Below, in pieces: positions 8,175 through 16,201 of a stretch of DNA of 64,000 bases (position 1 is its first letter; every line of letters starts with the position of its first letter). The stretch lies in the NCBI GenBank assembly GCA_015478665.1, contig JADMII010000004.1:1-64000 (forward strand). Direction: 5' to 3'. A program made the position numbers and the translations under genes. Under the pieces are notes generated by a model. It was not told the origin of the DNA. It made no database searches and worked only from the letters and a program-made list of their open reading frames with translations. This DNA comes from Dehalococcoidia bacterium (GTDB lineage: Bacteria > Chloroflexota > Dehalococcoidia > DSTF01 > JACRBR01).

Positions 8175-9068
8175 TCAATTCTTCGCGATGAAGTCGACGA
8201 CGACGCGCGCCAGCTCTTCGCCGCGGTCTTCCTGCAGGAAGTGACCGCCGCCGGTGATCGTCGTGTGGGGCTGCCCCTGCGTTCCCGGCACAAGCTGCTG
8301 GAAGCGCCGGTCGGCGCCGCGCGTGATGGGGTCGCCGTCGCTGAAGGCGCAGAGGAACGGCTTCTCCCACGTCTTCCAGACCTCCCAGGCGCGCCGGTTC
8401 GCGTCCGATGCCGGGTCGTCGGGCCGTGTCGGCACGAGCAGCGGGAAGACGCGCGCGCCGGCCTTGTAGCTGTCGTCGGGGAACGGCGCGTCGTACGCGG
8501 CGATCACCTCCGGCGGCAGGTCGCTCGTGCAGCCGCCGTTGACGATGTTGCCGATCGGCAGCGAAGGCGCCTTCTGCGAGAACTCCTGCCAGCGCAGGAA
8601 GGCCTCGCCCGGCGGCGTATCGCCCGTCGGCAGGAAGGTGTTGGCCGCGACGATGCGTTCGAAGCGCTCCGGGTGCTCCGCCGCCACCCGCAGCCCGATC
8701 AGCCCGCCCCAGTCCTGGCAGACGAGCGTGACGCCGCTCAGGTCGATGCGCCCGAGGAACGTCGCCATCCAGTCGACGTGCGCCTGGTACGAGTAGTCGT
8801 CCTGGCGCGCGGGCTTGTCGCTGCGCCCGAACCCGACGAGATCCGGCGCGACGGCGCGCAGCCCCGCCGCCGTCAGTACGGGCACCATCTTCCGGTACAG
8901 GTACGCCCACGACGGCTCGCCGTGCAGCATCAGCACCGGCTGCCCGTCGCGCGGGCCCTCGTCGATGTAGTGCACGCGGACGCCACCGTCGAGCTCGACG
9001 TAGTGCGGCGCGAAATCGTAGCCCGGCAGGCCCGTGAACCGCTCGTCCGGCGTGCGCAGCAGTTGCAT
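8175..9068 (-). CDS. Haloalkane dehalogenase (HLD-I type alpha/beta hydrolase)
   Basis: A 297-residue alpha/beta-hydrolase closely resembling haloalkane dehalogenases, which hydrolyse carbon-halogen bonds to alcohol and halide. HGEPSWAYLYRKM carries the oxyanion region and the first halide-stabilising Trp; the Glu after HG is typical of the HLD-I group. The nucleophile Asp is in VCQDWGG, with a Trp beside it. The catalytic acid is probably in FSDGDPIT and the base His in GGGHFLQED. Length fits the family (about 300). The ATG at 9068 has GAGGAAG upstream. Related epoxide hydrolases share the Asp nucleophile, but the QDWGG context and the HGEPSW motif favour a dehalogenase. Convergent with the divIC-like gene. 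Confidence 0.85.
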   Translation of the reverse strand: MQLLRTPDERFTGLPGYDFAPHYVELDGGVRVHYIDEGPRDGQPVLMLHGEPSWAYLYRKMVPVLTAAGLRAVAPDLVGFGRSDKPARQDDYSYQAHVDWMATFLGRIDLSGVTLVCQDWGGLIGLRVAAEHPERFERIVAANTFLPTGDTPPGEAFLRWQEFSQKAPSLPIGNIVNGGCTSDLPPEVIAAYDAPFPDDSYKAGARVFPLLVPTRPDDPASDANRRAWEVWKTWEKPFLCAFSDGDPITRGADRRFQQLVPGTQGQPHTTITGGGHFLQEDRGEELARVVVDFIAKN

Positions 9069-9259
9069 CGTTCGCTTCCTCCATCGCTGCGCCGACGCTC
9101 AGCATCGGCATGCAGATTGTTCGGGCATCGCCCCGGCAGGCGCAAGGCGAGCGGCACGCGGGGCTTGCGCGAACGCTCTTCCTGAAGCAGTGTGTTGTTG
9201 TGGCGTCGGTCACCGTCGCCGGCTGGCGCGGCGACCCCGGCGATGAGAGGAGCTTCTCC

Positions 9260-9793
9260 GTGACGCTGGTCGAATTCATCAAGGCCGAGCTCAAGCGCCT
9301 CCACGCGACGCTCGACGCGGCGACGGCGGGCCTGACGCCCGCGCAGTGGCACGCGATCCCAGGCAGCAGCCCGCGCGCCAACCACATCGCCTTCGAGGTC
9401 TGGCACTTCTACCGCACCGAAGACAACATCGTCCGGTTCATTCTTCAGGACCGCCGGCCCACGGTCTGGATGGAGGGCCGCTGGGCCGAACGCCTGGGCC
9501 TGCCGGCGGTCGCGCAGGGCACCGGCATGTCGCCCGCGGATGCGCAGGCGCTGTGCATCACGGATTTCGATGCCCTCCGCGGCTACATCGATGCCGTCCG
9601 CGCCAGCAGTGACGAGTACCTTTCGGCGCCCGACGCGTCGACCTTCGACCGCCTCGTGATGGTGAAACCGCTGGGAGAGATGCCGGCGGTCCGCGCGCTC
9701 GGGCAGGTCGTCGTCACGCACGGCTTCACACACCTCGGCGAGATCGATCTGATCCGCACGCTGCAGGAGCTGCCGACGTCGATCGGCATCTGA
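9260..9793 (+). CDS. DinB family protein
   Basis: A 177-residue DinB/DUF664-type four-helix-bundle protein. The likely metal ligands are His in HIAFEVWHFYRTED and the two His of THGFTHLGEID near the C-terminus, at the spacing seen in DinB-fold proteins and related thiol-dependent transferases. GTG at 9260 has GAGAGGAG about 7 nt upstream; the frame is open further upstream but without a ribosome binding site. It is divergent from the dehalogenase gene across about 190 bp. DinB members include bacillithiol or mycothiol transferases and uncharacterised metalloproteins; no specific reaction can be assigned. A second DinB protein is at 62.2 kb. Confidence 0.75.
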   Translation: MTLVEFIKAELKRLHATLDAATAGLTPAQWHAIPGSSPRANHIAFEVWHFYRTEDNIVRFILQDRRPTVWMEGRWAERLGLPAVAQGTGMSPADAQALCITDFDALRGYIDAVRASSDEYLSAPDASTFDRLVMVKPLGEMPAVRALGQVVVTHGFTHLGEIDLIRTLQELPTSIGI

Positions 9794-9903
9794 ATCGCGA
9801 GCGCGAACCACGGGCGACCACGCGGATCGGCGCCAGCTGCCTTGAGACTGTCGCCGCCGGCGCGCGACAATGACGGCTCATCGACCCGGCAGCGAGGTTC
9901 ATC

Positions 9904-10608
9904 GTGGACATTCAGCGTTACCCTCTGCCGGTCGCCCTCACGCTGCGGCTGCAGTCGCGCTCCGGCCGCGTCCACGTCGTCGCCGAGCCGCGCGACGACA
10001 TCGAAGCGCAGGGCGAGCGGCTGCAGGCGAAGGAGGAGGACGGCGGCGCCACGCTGCACCTGCGCGCCGGCCGCGGCTCCGCGGCGCTCGTCGTACGCTG
10101 TCCCGCCGGTGCCGATGTCGTCGTCGGCACCCACTCCGGCGACGTGCGGCTCGAAGGCGAGTTCGGCGACGTCTCGATCACGACGATGAGCGGCAGGATC
10201 GAGCTCGAGGCGGCCGACCAGGCGGACCTCCGCACGATGTCCGCCGACATCACCCTCGGCGCCTGCCGCGTGTCGCGCGCGAGCACGATCAGCGGCGCCA
10301 TCCGCGGCGGCCGCGCCGGGAGCGCCGTCGCCAGCAGCATGTCCGGCTCGATCAGCTTCGAGCACGTGCGCGGCGCATTTCGCGCACGCAGCGTCGCAGG
10401 GTCGGTCGAGGCCAGCTGCGACGGCGAGGGCGCGATCGCCGTGAAGACGGTATCGGGCACGGTGCGCATTGCGCTGCCCGCCGGCACGCGCGTTGAAGCA
10501 TGCTGCAGGACGATGAGCGGACACGTCGAGTGCGGCTTCCCCGCCGGCGGCGACCTCCGCGTCGACGCGATGTCCGTCTCGGGCTCGATCGAGGTGGTGC
10601 CGACATGA
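9904..10608 (+). CDS. DUF4097-like beta-repeat protein
   Basis: A 234-residue protein built almost entirely of short beta-strand repeats with the pattern TxSGxI or MSGxIxxE (for example TMSGRIELEA, TISGAIRGG, SMSGSISFE, TVSGTVRIA, VSGSIEVV). This is the layout of DUF4097 (putative adhesin) domains, usually predicted to be right-handed beta-helices. There is no signal peptide and no membrane helix, so it is probably cytoplasmic, unlike many DUF4097 proteins. Its stop overlaps the start of the adenylate cyclase gene by 4 bp (ATGA), so the two are co-translated and probably functionally linked. Start chosen at GTG 9904. Confidence 0.75.
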   Translation: MDIQRYPLPVALTLRLQSRSGRVHVVAEPRDDIEAQGERLQAKEEDGGATLHLRAGRGSAALVVRCPAGADVVVGTHSGDVRLEGEFGDVSITTMSGRIELEAADQADLRTMSADITLGACRVSRASTISGAIRGGRAGSAVASSMSGSISFEHVRGAFRARSVAGSVEASCDGEGAIAVKTVSGTVRIALPAGTRVEACCRTMSGHVECGFPAGGDLRVDAMSVSGSIEVVPT

Positions 10609-11138
10609 CGGCGGCGGCGCCGGCCAGCGCGGGGACGATCCGCGGCACCGTGATGTTCACCGACATCGTCGGCTTCACCGAGTTCACGGCGCTGCGCGGC
10701 GACGCCGAAGCGCTCGCCGTGCTCTCGGTGCAGGAGCGCATCGTCCGCGACGTGCTTCGTGGCGACGCGCGCATCGTCAAGGAGCTGGGCGATGGCATCA
10801 TGCTCTGGTTCCAGGACGCCTGCGCGGCGATCGAGGCCGGGCTCTGCATGCAGGAGCGCTTCGAGGAGGAAGCGCAGCGCCGGGACGTGCCGCTCTGGGT
10901 GCGCATCGGCATGCACGCGGGCCAGCAGACGCGCCGCGGCAGCGACCTCGTCGGCCATGACGTCAATCTCGCCTCGCGCATCGTCGGCCTCGCCGGGTCC
11001 GGCGAGGTGATCGTCTCGGAGGCCACGGTGCAGGCGATCACGTCGATCCCCGATGACCTCTGCTTCGAGCAGCTGGGCCCGGCGGTGATGAAGGGCATCC
11101 CCACGCCGGTGAACCTCTTCCGCGCCGAACGCCAGTAG
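10605..11138 (+). CDS. Class III adenylate/guanylate cyclase, catalytic domain only
   Basis: A 177-residue stand-alone class III nucleotide cyclase. VMFTDIVGFTEF has the first metal-binding Asp, and KELGDGIMLWF contains the base-selecting Lys and the second metal Asp. GHDVNLASRIVGLA carries the second base-selecting Asp and the Asn/Arg transition-state pair. The Lys/Asp pair predicts ATP as substrate (cAMP product). All catalytic residues therefore appear present. It has no HAMP, GAF, CHASE or membrane segment, and must act as a homodimer in the cytoplasm. It starts at ATG 10605, overlapping the DUF4097-like gene by 4 bp, so that protein may be its regulator or partner. That link is inference from coupling. 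Confidence 0.85.
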   Translation: MTAAAPASAGTIRGTVMFTDIVGFTEFTALRGDAEALAVLSVQERIVRDVLRGDARIVKELGDGIMLWFQDACAAIEAGLCMQERFEEEAQRRDVPLWVRIGMHAGQQTRRGSDLVGHDVNLASRIVGLAGSGEVIVSEATVQAITSIPDDLCFEQLGPAVMKGIPTPVNLFRAERQ

Positions 11139-11170
11139 GTCGGGTCGGCCGCGCTCGCGCCCGGACCGGA

Positions 11171-11761
11171 TCAGTCGCCGATCCCGCACTGTTGCACGTC
11201 GAACGGCGCCACGCCGATGGCGCCGCGGCTCTGCGTGCACGAGCGCGACGCCAGGTCGACGATCAGGTTGCCGGTGCTGTCGACGCGCGTCGCGTAGCGG
11301 TCGAGGTTCACCCCAGGGTAGCCGGCGCCGAAGGCGAACCTGCCGTCGGCGAGCCAGACCGTGCGCGCCTGCGAGCCGCACTCCTCGACGAAGGCGCCGC
11401 TGAAGCCGGGCAACTGCGGCACCGAACCCAACGCCGGTGACGTCGTGTCGTAGCGCACCCGGCAGTTGCCGCGCAGCTCCTGTTGGCGCGGCGACTTGTC
11501 GTAGACCGCGACGAAGCGCCCGTCCTGCAGCCTCGTGATGAAGATGTGCTCGGACTCGACGGGGATCACGACTCCCACCGGGTACTCGTTCGCCGGGCCG
11601 GCGTCGTAGCTGGTGGCGGGCGCCTTCGTGCCCTGGTCGAACGCGAAGCCGATGCCGATGACGATCGCCGTCACGACGGCGGCAGCGATCACCACCTTGA
11701 GCAGACAGCCGGAGAGCCGCGACCGGTGCCGCACATGCGCGCCGATGCTCTCCTCACTCAT
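11171..11761 (-). CDS. Membrane-anchored Rieske-like protein lacking His ligands
   Basis: A 196-residue protein with a cytoplasmic N-terminus, one membrane helix (LLKVVIAAAVVTAIVIGIGF) and an extracytoplasmic domain. The segments IFITRLQDGRFVAVYDKSP, GNCRVRYD and NLDRYATRVDSTGNLIVDL have the order and wording of bacterial Rieske [2Fe-2S] domains. The two Rieske boxes (C-x-H and C-x2-H) read CRVR and CGSQ, so both histidines are missing and the cluster should not form in the usual way. The C-terminus adds two cysteines (RSC, QQC) that could pair as disulfides. It overlaps the enoyl-CoA hydratase gene by 8 bp. The Rieske relationship is inferred from sequence wording. Confidence 0.55.
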   Translation of the reverse strand: MSEESIGAHVRHRSRLSGCLLKVVIAAAVVTAIVIGIGFAFDQGTKAPATSYDAGPANEYPVGVVIPVESEHIFITRLQDGRFVAVYDKSPRQQELRGNCRVRYDTTSPALGSVPQLPGFSGAFVEECGSQARTVWLADGRFAFGAGYPGVNLDRYATRVDSTGNLIVDLASRSCTQSRGAIGVAPFDVQQCGIGD

Positions 11762-12497
11762 CGGCCCGCCCCGCGCACACCCGCTCCGCGAGCAACGCCT
11801 CCAGCCGCAGCCCCTGCTCCAGCGGCAGGTCTGCGCCGCGACGCAGCGCCTCCTTCGCCGCCCGCAGGGCCGCCTGGGGCTGCCGCGCCAGCCGCAGCGC
11901 TACCGCGCCAGCCTCGGCGTCGAGGCGCTCCGCCGGCACGACCCGGTTCACGAGCCCGATCGCCCGCGCGCGGGCAGCGTCGACCGGCTCGCCGGCCAGC
12001 ACCATCTCGCGGGCGATGCCCGGCGGCACCGTGCGCGGCAACAGCTGCGTGCCGCCCGCCGACGGGATGTAGCCGAGCGTCACCTCCGGCAGTGCGAACG
12101 TGGCATCGTCCGATGCGATGCGCAGGTCGCAGCAGAGCGCCATCTCGCAGCCCGCGCCGTAGGCGAAGCCGCGGATGGCGGCGACGAGCGGCTTCGTCAG
12201 CGACAGCATCAGCCCCCAGACGTCGCGATCGTGCCGCGCGCGCCGCGCTCCGGCATACGACGGCGCCGTGCCGAAGTCGCTGATGTCGGCGCCGGCCGAG
12301 AACGCGCGTTCGCCGGCGCCCCGCAGTATCGCCACCCGCACCTCCGGGTCGTCGCGGACGGCGAGCAGCGCCTCCCAGAGCGCATCACGCATCGCCAGAT
12401 TCAGCGCGTTCAGCACCTGCGGCCGCTGGAGCGTGATCCGCGCCACCCCGTCGCCAGACTTCTCGAAGCGCAGCGGCGCATCATCGGAGGTTTCCAC
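11754..12497 (-). CDS. Enoyl-CoA hydratase/isomerase family protein
   Basis: A 247-residue crotonase-fold protein. VARITLQRPQVLNALN is the family N-terminus, FSAGADISDFG forms part of the CoA-binding oxyanion hole, and GFAYGAGCEMALCCDLRIA contains the second oxyanion glycine and the first catalytic Glu position. ALPEVTLGYIPSAGGTQLLP contains the second catalytic Glu. Both glutamates present supports a real hydratase rather than only an isomerase or hydrolase. Length is normal. The gene is upstream of and overlaps the Rieske-like membrane protein by 8 bp on the same strand, a pairing without an obvious metabolic reason. Pathway (beta-oxidation or branched-chain acid catabolism) cannot be settled. 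Confidence 0.88.
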   Translation of the reverse strand: METSDDAPLRFEKSGDGVARITLQRPQVLNALNLAMRDALWEALLAVRDDPEVRVAILRGAGERAFSAGADISDFGTAPSYAGARRARHDRDVWGLMLSLTKPLVAAIRGFAYGAGCEMALCCDLRIASDDATFALPEVTLGYIPSAGGTQLLPRTVPPGIAREMVLAGEPVDAARARAIGLVNRVVPAERLDAEAGAVALRLARQPQAALRAAKEALRRGADLPLEQGLRLEALLAERVCAGRADE

Positions 12498-12780
12498 GAT
12501 CTCAGGCTACCTGTTCGGCGCCGAACTCTGGAAGCAATGCGTTCCGATGCGGGTCGAGAGGGCAGGTTGGAGCCCCCATGACGCTGCGGTGGAGAGTGAT
12601 CGGACGGGCTGCCCTCCGCCACGCGTCTTCGTGTGCGGTGGAGATGGGAGATGGGCGCTCGATCCCGGGCCGGAACGCGAAGCGCCGCGATACGCTCGCG
12701 CGCGAACGCCGCCCGAGCACGGGCCGCTGCGCGAGGCGGCAGTCCCCGGTACCCGGTAACGGAAACCAGCGACCGGCCCT
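12498..12780. other. Intergenic region with two copies of the TGCGGTGGAGA element
   Basis: No gene is seen. It holds two copies of TGCGGTGGAGA (12585-12595 and 12634-12644), also found at 1900-1910, and a GGTACCCGGTAAC-type low-complexity stretch near 12745-12775 resembling other intergenic repeats of the window. Confidence 0.6.
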
Positions 12781-13932
12781 CTAATACAGCACCAGGTTGT
12801 TGCGGTGCACCGCCTCCGCGCCGTACTCGTGGCCCAGCACGCCGGCGATGCGGTCGGAGCGCAGGCCACGGATCTCGCTCAGCTCGCGGTCGTCGTAGTT
12901 CGTGATGCCGCAGGCGATCGCCTTGCCCTCCGGCCGGGCGATGTTCACGGTATCGCCGCGCCGAAACGGGCCCCGCACTTCCCGCACGCCCGCCGGCAGC
13001 AGGCTGCGGCCGTGCTCCAGCAGCGCGCGCGCGGCGCCCTCGTCGATGACGATGCAGCCCTTCGTGGCCAGTCCGGAGAGCATCCAGCGCTTCCGACTCT
13101 CGATCCGGCTGCCGCGCGCCGGCAGCATCGTGCCGACGTGCTCGCCGGTGGCGATGCGGTAGAGCGCATCGGGCGCGTGGCCGTCAGCGATGAAGACGTC
13201 GGAGCCGCTGCCGGTCGCCAGCTTCGCCGCCTGGAGCTTCGTCACCATGCCCCCCGTGCCGCGGCCGGTGTCGCTGACGCCGGCGCTGGCGTCGACCTCG
13301 CGCGTGATCTTCTCGACGCGCGGGATCAGCACCGCCCGCTGGTCGCGGCGCGGGTCGGCGGTGTAGAGCCCGTCGATGTCCGTCAGCATCACCAGCACGT
13401 CGGCATCGATGAGGTTCGCGATCAGCGCCGACAGGTTGTCGTTGTCGCCGATCTTCGCGTCGGCGATCTCGTCGATCGCCACCGCGTCGTTCTCGTTGAC
13501 GATCGGCGCGACGCGCAGTTCGAGCAGGCCGAGGAGGGTATTGCGCGCGTTGAGGTAGCCCGCCCGGTCATGCAGGTCGCGCTTGCTCACCAGCGTCTGC
13601 GCCGCGACGTGCCCGTGTGCGGCGAACAGCGCATCGTACGCCTGCATCAGCCGCGGCTGTCCGACCGCCGCGAGCACCTGCCGAAACGGGATGTCGCGCC
13701 GCTCGCGCACGCCCGCCAGCCGTTCGCGCCCCGCCGCGATCGCACCCGACGTGACCAGCACGATGTCGCGCCCGTCGTCGATCAGCCGGACCACCTGGTC
13801 GACCAGCGTGGCCATCACCGCCGCATCGATCCGGTCGCTGCCGGCGGTGAGCAGGTTCGTGCCGACCTTCGCGACGATGCGGCTGTAGCCGGCGCGGCCG
13901 TTGCGGTGCCGGGATGCGCTGCGATCCTTCAC
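12781..13932 (-). CDS. proB: Glutamate 5-kinase
   Basis: A 383-residue glutamate 5-kinase, the first step of proline synthesis (glutamate + ATP to gamma-glutamyl phosphate). The amino-acid-kinase domain covers about residues 18-265: AKVGTNLLTAG, VLVTSGAIAAGRERL, NENDAVAIDEI with IGDNDNLSALIANL for substrate binding, LTDIDGLYTADPR, and GTGGMVTKLQAAKLA. A C-terminal PUA domain follows (CIVIDEGAARALLEHG, VNIARPEGKAIACGITNY), as in most bacterial ProB. The start is GTG at 13932, only 6 nt after a perfect TATAAT, suggesting a leaderless mRNA. proA is not adjacent. Downstream is a repeat-bearing gap. Confidence 0.95.
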   Translation of the reverse strand: MKDRSASRHRNGRAGYSRIVAKVGTNLLTAGSDRIDAAVMATLVDQVVRLIDDGRDIVLVTSGAIAAGRERLAGVRERRDIPFRQVLAAVGQPRLMQAYDALFAAHGHVAAQTLVSKRDLHDRAGYLNARNTLLGLLELRVAPIVNENDAVAIDEIADAKIGDNDNLSALIANLIDADVLVMLTDIDGLYTADPRRDQRAVLIPRVEKITREVDASAGVSDTGRGTGGMVTKLQAAKLATGSGSDVFIADGHAPDALYRIATGEHVGTMLPARGSRIESRKRWMLSGLATKGCIVIDEGAARALLEHGRSLLPAGVREVRGPFRRGDTVNIARPEGKAIACGITNYDDRELSEIRGLRSDRIAGVLGHEYGAEAVHRNNLVLY

Positions 13933-13938
13933 GCGGCG

Positions 13939-13944
13939 ATTATA
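13939..13944 (-). promoter_or_regulatory. -10 element of proB (leaderless promoter)
   Basis: The minus strand reads TATAAT, then six bases (CGCCGC), then the proB GTG. A -10 this close to the start leaves no room for a Shine-Dalgarno in the transcript. Confidence 0.6.
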
Positions 13945-14043
13945 TCGGCGGTGGGCGATGGCCGCGGCGGCAGCGCGCTGGGCAAACCACCCGGCCAGCG
14001 TCCGGCGATCACCTCACATCTGCGGCGGCGACGGCACCGGCGC

Positions 14044-15084
14044 TCAGCCGCCGGCCCGCGATGCCGTCATTCGGCCGCCGCTGGTCGAGGCCGCCGGCGG
14101 GATGCCGCTCGTGCTCCATTCGAGCAGCATCGCGCCCCACGCCAGGCCGCCGCCGAAGCCGCACAGCGCGACCCGCGCCCCCTCGCGCAGCCGCCCCTGC
14201 TCTGCCGCCTCGCACAGCGCCATCGGGATCGATGCCGACGAGGTGTTGCCGTATTTCTGGATGTTCACCATCGCCTGCTCCGGTCGCAGGCCCAGCGCCT
14301 TGGCGACGCCCTGGATGATGCGCAGATTCGCCTGGTGCGGCACCAGCAGGTCGATCTCGTCGGGCCCGAGGCGCGCCCCGGACAGCGTCTCGCGCAGCGC
14401 CTCGGTCATCGCCTGGACGGCGAATTTGAAGATCGCCGGGCCGTCCATCTGGATGTAGCAGTCGAGCGGCCCGTTGCCTTCCGCGTCGCGCGCGCCGCAG
14501 AGGCCCGAGGCGAAGAGCTGATCGCGGCGCGCTCCGTCGCTGCGGAGCACGAAGCCGAGCGGGCCACCGAACTCTGCCGCCTCCAGCACGAGCGCGCCGG
14601 CGCCGTCGCCGAAGAGCACGCAGGTGCCGCGGTCCTGCCAGTTGACGATGCGCGACAGCACTTCGGCGCCGATGACGAGGATGCGCCGCGCGCTGCCGGC
14701 GCCGATGAACTGCGTGCCGGTGGCCAGCGCAGAGACGAAGCCCATGCAGGCGGCGTTGACATCGAAGGCGCCCGCGCGGCTGGCGCCGAGGCCGTCCTGC
14801 ACGAGCGAGGCCACCGACGGGAAGAGGCCGTCCGGCGTCGTCGTGGCGGCGATGATCAGATCCAGCTCCGCGGCGTCGATCGCCGCCCGCTCGAGCGCGA
14901 CCCGCGCCGCCGCGAGCGCCAGCGTGCTCGTCGTCTCGCCCGGCGCGGCGATGTGGCGCTCTTCGATGCCCGTGCGGTCGATGATCCACTGGTCGGAGGT
15001 CTCGACCATGCGCTCGAGGTCGGCGTTGGTGAGGATGTGTTCCGGGACGTAGCGGCCGAGGCCGGCGACGCGGCAGTGGATCAA
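14044..15084 (-). CDS. fabH: 3-oxoacyl-ACP synthase III
   Basis: A 346-residue ketoacyl-ACP synthase III, which starts fatty acid synthesis by condensing an acyl-CoA with malonyl-ACP. The catalytic triad is visible: Cys in FDVNAACMGFVSAL, His in LLVPHQANLRII, Asn in NIQKYGNTSSASIP. ETSDQWIIDRTGIEERHI and the GFGGGLAWGAMLLEW end are typical. The start is assigned to TTG 15084 because TTGGAG lies just upstream and conserved sequence begins two residues later; the frame is open further but runs into a tandem repeat. About 20 extra C-terminal residues follow the core. TATACT at 15120-15125 (minus) may be its -10. It stands alone, without other fab genes. Confidence 0.92.
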   Translation of the reverse strand: MIHCRVAGLGRYVPEHILTNADLERMVETSDQWIIDRTGIEERHIAAPGETTSTLALAAARVALERAAIDAAELDLIIAATTTPDGLFPSVASLVQDGLGASRAGAFDVNAACMGFVSALATGTQFIGAGSARRILVIGAEVLSRIVNWQDRGTCVLFGDGAGALVLEAAEFGGPLGFVLRSDGARRDQLFASGLCGARDAEGNGPLDCYIQMDGPAIFKFAVQAMTEALRETLSGARLGPDEIDLLVPHQANLRIIQGVAKALGLRPEQAMVNIQKYGNTSSASIPMALCEAAEQGRLREGARVALCGFGGGLAWGAMLLEWSTSGIPPAASTSGGRMTASRAGG

Positions 15085-15119
15085 CGGGCGCTCCAATCGA
15101 GCCCAGGCGGGCCGGTGCG

Positions 15120-15125
15120 AGTATA
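15120..15125 (-). promoter_or_regulatory. -10 element of fabH
   Basis: TATACT on the minus strand, 35 nt before the TTG start. No good -35 lies at 17 bp, where the sequence is within the upstream repeat. Confidence 0.4.
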
Positions 15126-15290
15126 CCGAACCGGGGACTCGGGACCGGTGACTGATGACCGGGGGCTGGTGACTTGGTCGCCAGTGGATGGTGGCCGGGG
15201 GCTGATGACTGATGGCCAGCGGCTTGGTGACTGGTGGCCCGGCGCTGGCTCCAGTTTGCTGGCTGGGGACCGGGGATTGGGCCGCGATCC
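15126..15290. repeat. Degenerate tandem repeat, GGTGACTGATGAC type
   Basis: Imperfect repeats of a 25-35 bp unit built from GGTGACTGATGACCGG, GGGGGCTGRTGACTT and GGCTTGGTGACTGGTGGCC variants. The 13-mer GGTGACTGATGAC at 15147-15159 recurs exactly at 60518-60530 in front of bioY. Confidence 0.7.
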
Positions 15291-15319
15291 GACGCGTGCG
15301 CAAGGCGGTACGATGGCGC

Positions 15320-15863
15320 ATGCCTGAGCCCTACGTCCGCTACGTCCGCACGAGCGATGGTGTCAGCATCGCCTGCTCGGTGGCGGGCGATGGTCTGCCG
15401 TTCGTCGCGCCGCCGCCGGCGATGCCTTGGGGCCACATCCAGCTCGGGCGCGCGCTCCGCGAATGGCGCGACTGGAGCGACCGCATCGCCGACCGCATGC
15501 GGTTGGTGCGCGACGACGGGCGCGGCGCCGGCCGGTCGGAGCGCGAGATCGACGACGTCTCGCTCGAAGCGAACGTGCGCGACCTGGAGGCCGTCGTCGA
15601 CGGCCTGGCGCTCGAGCGGATCGCGCTGTTCGGTTGTTACTTCGCGAGCCCCGTGGCGATCGCCTACGCCGAGCGCCATCCCGAGCGCGCGTCGCACCTC
15701 GTGCTCTGGTGCGGCTTCGCGTCGACGGCGGAGGCGCGTGGCGACGGGCAGCGCGCCGCCGCGCTGCGGCAGCTCGTCGACTGACTACGGGCTCTTCACC
15801 GAGACGCTCTCGCACGAGGTCTTCGGCTGGACGGAGGGCCAGCCCGCGAAGACATCGACGTGA
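15320..15863 (+). pseudogene. Alpha/beta hydrolase pseudogene (frameshifted and truncated)
   Basis: ATG at 15320 opens YVRYVRTSDGVSIAC, followed by VRDDGRGAGRSER and VRDLEAVVDGLALERIALFG, the N-terminal half of an alpha/beta hydrolase of the type often fused to or found beside LuxR regulators. The frame stops at 15784, but the next frame continues DYGLFTETLSHEVFGWTEGQ as in intact relatives, so a frameshift sits near 15778. The second frame ends at 15863, long before the catalytic Asp and His regions. At the nucleophile elbow the residues are FGCYFASPVA with no G-x-S-x-G, so even the parent may have lacked a serine. Judged non-functional. Confidence 0.7.
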
Positions 15864-16201
15864 GCGCGGCGCTGGGACAGATCGCAGCGCCGACGCCCGG
15901 ACAGCACCTGCTCGCCCGGCCTGACATCCGGCGCGGAGAGAGCGCGCCGGTAGGCTTCAGCCGTCGCTTCCTTCGCGGAACGCGCGTCGGCGGCCGTCCT
16001 CGGCGCCGTGCGGGCGCGCAAGACCGGCGCCTGGCACTCAGGCTGCTGACAGCCGCTGTCATCGCGACACGCCGGCGCGTTGATCGCGCATGCGCCCCGG
16101 TCGTACACTGAAGCGAACCTTTGTTTCGATTGGCATCAAGCGCGCGCAGCGAGGCACACAGGAGTGTCCGCGTTGCCGGCGCGTCGAAAGGGCACCGGCT
16201 C
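15864..16201. other. Intergenic region before lhr with a probable promoter
   Basis: No supported gene is seen in about 340 bp. An open minus-strand frame (15785-16108) crosses it but has no recognisable domain. TTGATC at 16080-16085, an 18-bp spacer and TACACT at 16104-16109 form a plausible promoter for lhr. Confidence 0.45.

Noticed and set aside
15785..16108. Minus-strand open frame of 107 codons upstream of lhr
   Set aside because: Overlaps the hydrolase relic, has several cysteines and short proline-rich segments but no recognisable domain and no ribosome binding site.
16121..16201. Earlier lhr start at TTG 16121
   Set aside because: The extra 27 residues are not typical of Lhr and the GTG at 16202 begins right before conserved sequence.
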